A stretch of DNA of 64,000 nucleotides, taken from the NCBI GenBank assembly GCA_024347015.1, contig AP024889.1, positions 248,001 through 312,000 of the forward strand. Direction: 5' to 3'. This DNA is from Vibrio pectenicida. Its GTDB lineage: Bacteria; Pseudomonadota; Gammaproteobacteria; Enterobacterales; Vibrionaceae. Under the pieces are notes generated by a model that did no database searches, was not told the DNA's origin, and was given only the letters and a program-made list of their open reading frames with translations. A program made the position numbers and the translations under genes. This document shows, one piece after another, positions 62,749 to 64,000 of this stretch; position 1 is the stretch's first letter, and each line of letters starts with the position of its first letter.

Positions 62749-63384
62749 ATGAAGACACGCGACAAAATAGTGCTTGCCGCATTGCATCTCTTTAATGAAC
62801 ACGGTGAGCGTAATATCACCACTAACCACATCGCTGCACATATTGATATTAGCCCTGGTAACCTTTACTACCATTTCCGTAATAAACAGGAAATTGTACG
62901 TGAAATTTTTTCACTATATTCCAGTGAATTGTTAGAAAGATTTTCTCCAATTTATGGGCAGCAAGAAAGCTTGGTCTTGCTCAAGCATTATCTAGACTCT
63001 ACTTTTAACTTGATGTGGAAGTACCGTTTTTTTTACGCCAACCTTCCAGAAATTCTTCAAAGAGATGAGGAGTTACATGATGATTATATTCAGATTCAAG
63101 AAAAATTGCAGACAAATCTAGTCAATATTATGCGCTCGTTTGTTGAGCTGGAATTACTAGCTGTTGAAGAAAATGAGATGAAATCTTTGGTAACAACGTT
63201 GCATTTGATTGCTTCTAGCTGGCTTGGTTACCGGTCTGCGATGTCACAAAAGACCCAGATCACAGAGCAGATCATTCACCAAGGTATGTTGCAGATGATC
63301 GCAGTGGTAAAGCCAAAGGCAACGTTGCAAGGATTAGAACAATTACAGCTACTTGAAGACGGCGTTAAAGCAATTCATGCTTAA
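62749..63384 (+). CDS. TetR-family transcriptional regulator
   Basis: The 211-residue product has a TetR helix-turn-helix at residues about 8-54 (ALHLFNEHGERNITTNHIAAHI and ISPGNLYYHFRNKQEIV) and an all-helical ligand-binding domain. The target and ligand are unknown. The last residues before the stop are followed 36 bp later by a terminator that abuts the next gene. The 229-bp upstream region shows no clear operator palindrome. No fixed gene name can be given. Confidence 0.85.
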   Translation: MKTRDKIVLAALHLFNEHGERNITTNHIAAHIDISPGNLYYHFRNKQEIVREIFSLYSSELLERFSPIYGQQESLVLLKHYLDSTFNLMWKYRFFYANLPEILQRDEELHDDYIQIQEKLQTNLVNIMRSFVELELLAVEENEMKSLVTTLHLIASSWLGYRSAMSQKTQITEQIIHQGMLQMIAVVKPKATLQGLEQLQLLEDGVKAIHA

Positions 63385-63419
63385 GCATAACTAAATGCGA
63401 TTGTTTGAATCATATTAAC

Positions 63420-63456
63420 CCCTTAAAGTACCATAATGGTCTTTTAGGGTTTTTTT
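63420..63456 (+). terminator. Intrinsic terminator abutting the DHH gene start
   Basis: CCCTTAAAG and CTTTTAGGG plus ACCA and TGGT form about 13 bp (one U-U mismatch, one bulge) around a TAA loop; seven Ts follow and the next base begins the ATG of the DHH gene. The AGGG of the 3' arm is also the only Shine-Dalgarno for that gene. Confidence 0.75.
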
Positions 63457-64000
63457 ATGCATTATGATGTGTTCAATGGTGATGCTGACGGTATCATTTC
63501 ATTGCTTCAACTTAGGTTAGCCGAACCCAAGTCGGCGGTGTTAGTTACTGGCTTGAAGCGAGATATTCAACTTTTAAATTCTTTACATTGTCAGTCAGGG
63601 GATACTCTGACAGTGTTGGACATTTCGATGTTAAGTAACATGACAGCGCTCAATAAAATACTTAGTTGTGGCGCTTCGGTGTTCTATGCAGACCACCACC
63701 AGTCTGGAGAGATTCCTCATGCGACTGGGCTAGAGGCTCATATTGATCTTAATGCCGATGTGTGTACAGCATTGATTGTAGATAAATTACTTGGCGGGCA
63801 ATTTCACTACTGGGCAATAGCAGCAGCTTACGGAGACAATTTAGTTTCTAAGGCGGATAAACTTTCTTCAGCTGCTGGTCTGAATATGCAGCAGAAAATG
63901 GAGCTAAGAGAGTTAGGAAGCCTGATTAACTACAATGGCTACGGTGACACTCTAGCTGATTTGAACTTTGCGCCCGATGAACTTTATCAAAAGTTGCTAG
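63457..64000 (+). CDS. DHH-family phosphoesterase (partial, cut by window end)
   Basis: At least 181 residues are visible. NGDADG at 7-12 and YADHHQS at 78-84 are DHH-superfamily motifs I and III, with conserved metal-binding aspartates and histidines, and VLDIS near 54-58 provides the motif II aspartate. DHH enzymes cleave small nucleic acids, c-di-AMP or pyrophosphate; the substrate here is unknown. The ATG directly follows an intrinsic terminator, which is odd. The gene continues past the window. Confidence 0.8.
   Translation, partial: MHYDVFNGDADGIISLLQLRLAEPKSAVLVTGLKRDIQLLNSLHCQSGDTLTVLDISMLSNMTALNKILSCGASVFYADHHQSGEIPHATGLEAHIDLNADVCTALIVDKLLGGQFHYWAIAAAYGDNLVSKADKLSSAAGLNMQQKMELRELGSLINYNGYGDTLADLNFAPDELYQKLL

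Overview
This 64 kb window is a gene-dense, AT-leaning piece of a gamma-proteobacterial main chromosome, almost certainly from the Vibrionaceae and most likely a Vibrio. Family-specific markers are an AphA-type PadR regulator between cysE and ppc, an argH gene fused to a GNAT N-acetylglutamate synthase, a peroxiredoxin-glutaredoxin hybrid beside oxyR, and a gene order close to Vibrio cholerae chromosome I. The species cannot be fixed from sequence reading alone. I found no transposase, phage gene, CRISPR array or attachment site; this is core genome.

Layout. 1-6250: secB, gpsA and cysE, then aphA and ppc on the minus strand. 6459-12956: arginine biosynthesis, with argE divergent from argC-argB-argG and then argH(A). 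13137-16857: a small unknown membrane protein, then a peroxide-defence module (disulfide reductase, Prx-Grx hybrid and divergent oxyR with an OxyR-type operator). 16947-23501: mrcA (PBP1A) divergent from pilMNOPQ. 23735-30390: aroK-aroB-damX-dam-rpe-gph-trpS. 30462-36726: trmL, Mn-type sodA with a Fur-like box, cpxAR divergent from cpxP with a CpxR box, fieF and pfkA. 36783-45377: dcuB, epmB/efp (modifier and substrate, divergent), menA, rraA, a MATE exporter, tpiA, a CHMI-like protein and coaA. 45543-59577: the translation and transcription block, made of four tRNAs (Thr, Tyr, Gly, Thr), tufB, secE, nusG, rplKAJL and rpoBC, with the L10 leader RNA and the rplL-rpoB attenuator. 59633-64000: rsd, nudC, hemE, a TetR regulator and a DHH phosphoesterase cut by the window end.

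Most genes are familiar, so the new interest is between them. (1) The aphA leader carries an unannotated 21-codon ORF with an excellent Shine-Dalgarno; that same stretch is complementary to the conserved core of Qrr sRNAs as I remember it, and a LuxR/HapR-like operator lies upstream. (2) The nudC-hemE gap holds a complete intrinsic terminator facing the minus strand, with no minus-strand gene to terminate. Together with a second hairpin and a -10-like box this looks like an undescribed sRNA of about 105 nt. (3) An intrinsic terminator ends directly at the start codon of the DHH phosphoesterase, which suggests attenuation. (4) An 18-bp perfect tandem duplication spans the stop codon of the redox-module reductase, which ends in a Cys-rich tail. 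(5) PilP lacks its expected lipobox cysteine. (6) The aroK and menA leaders contain strong hairpins. All of these come from reading the sequence and need computational and experimental confirmation.
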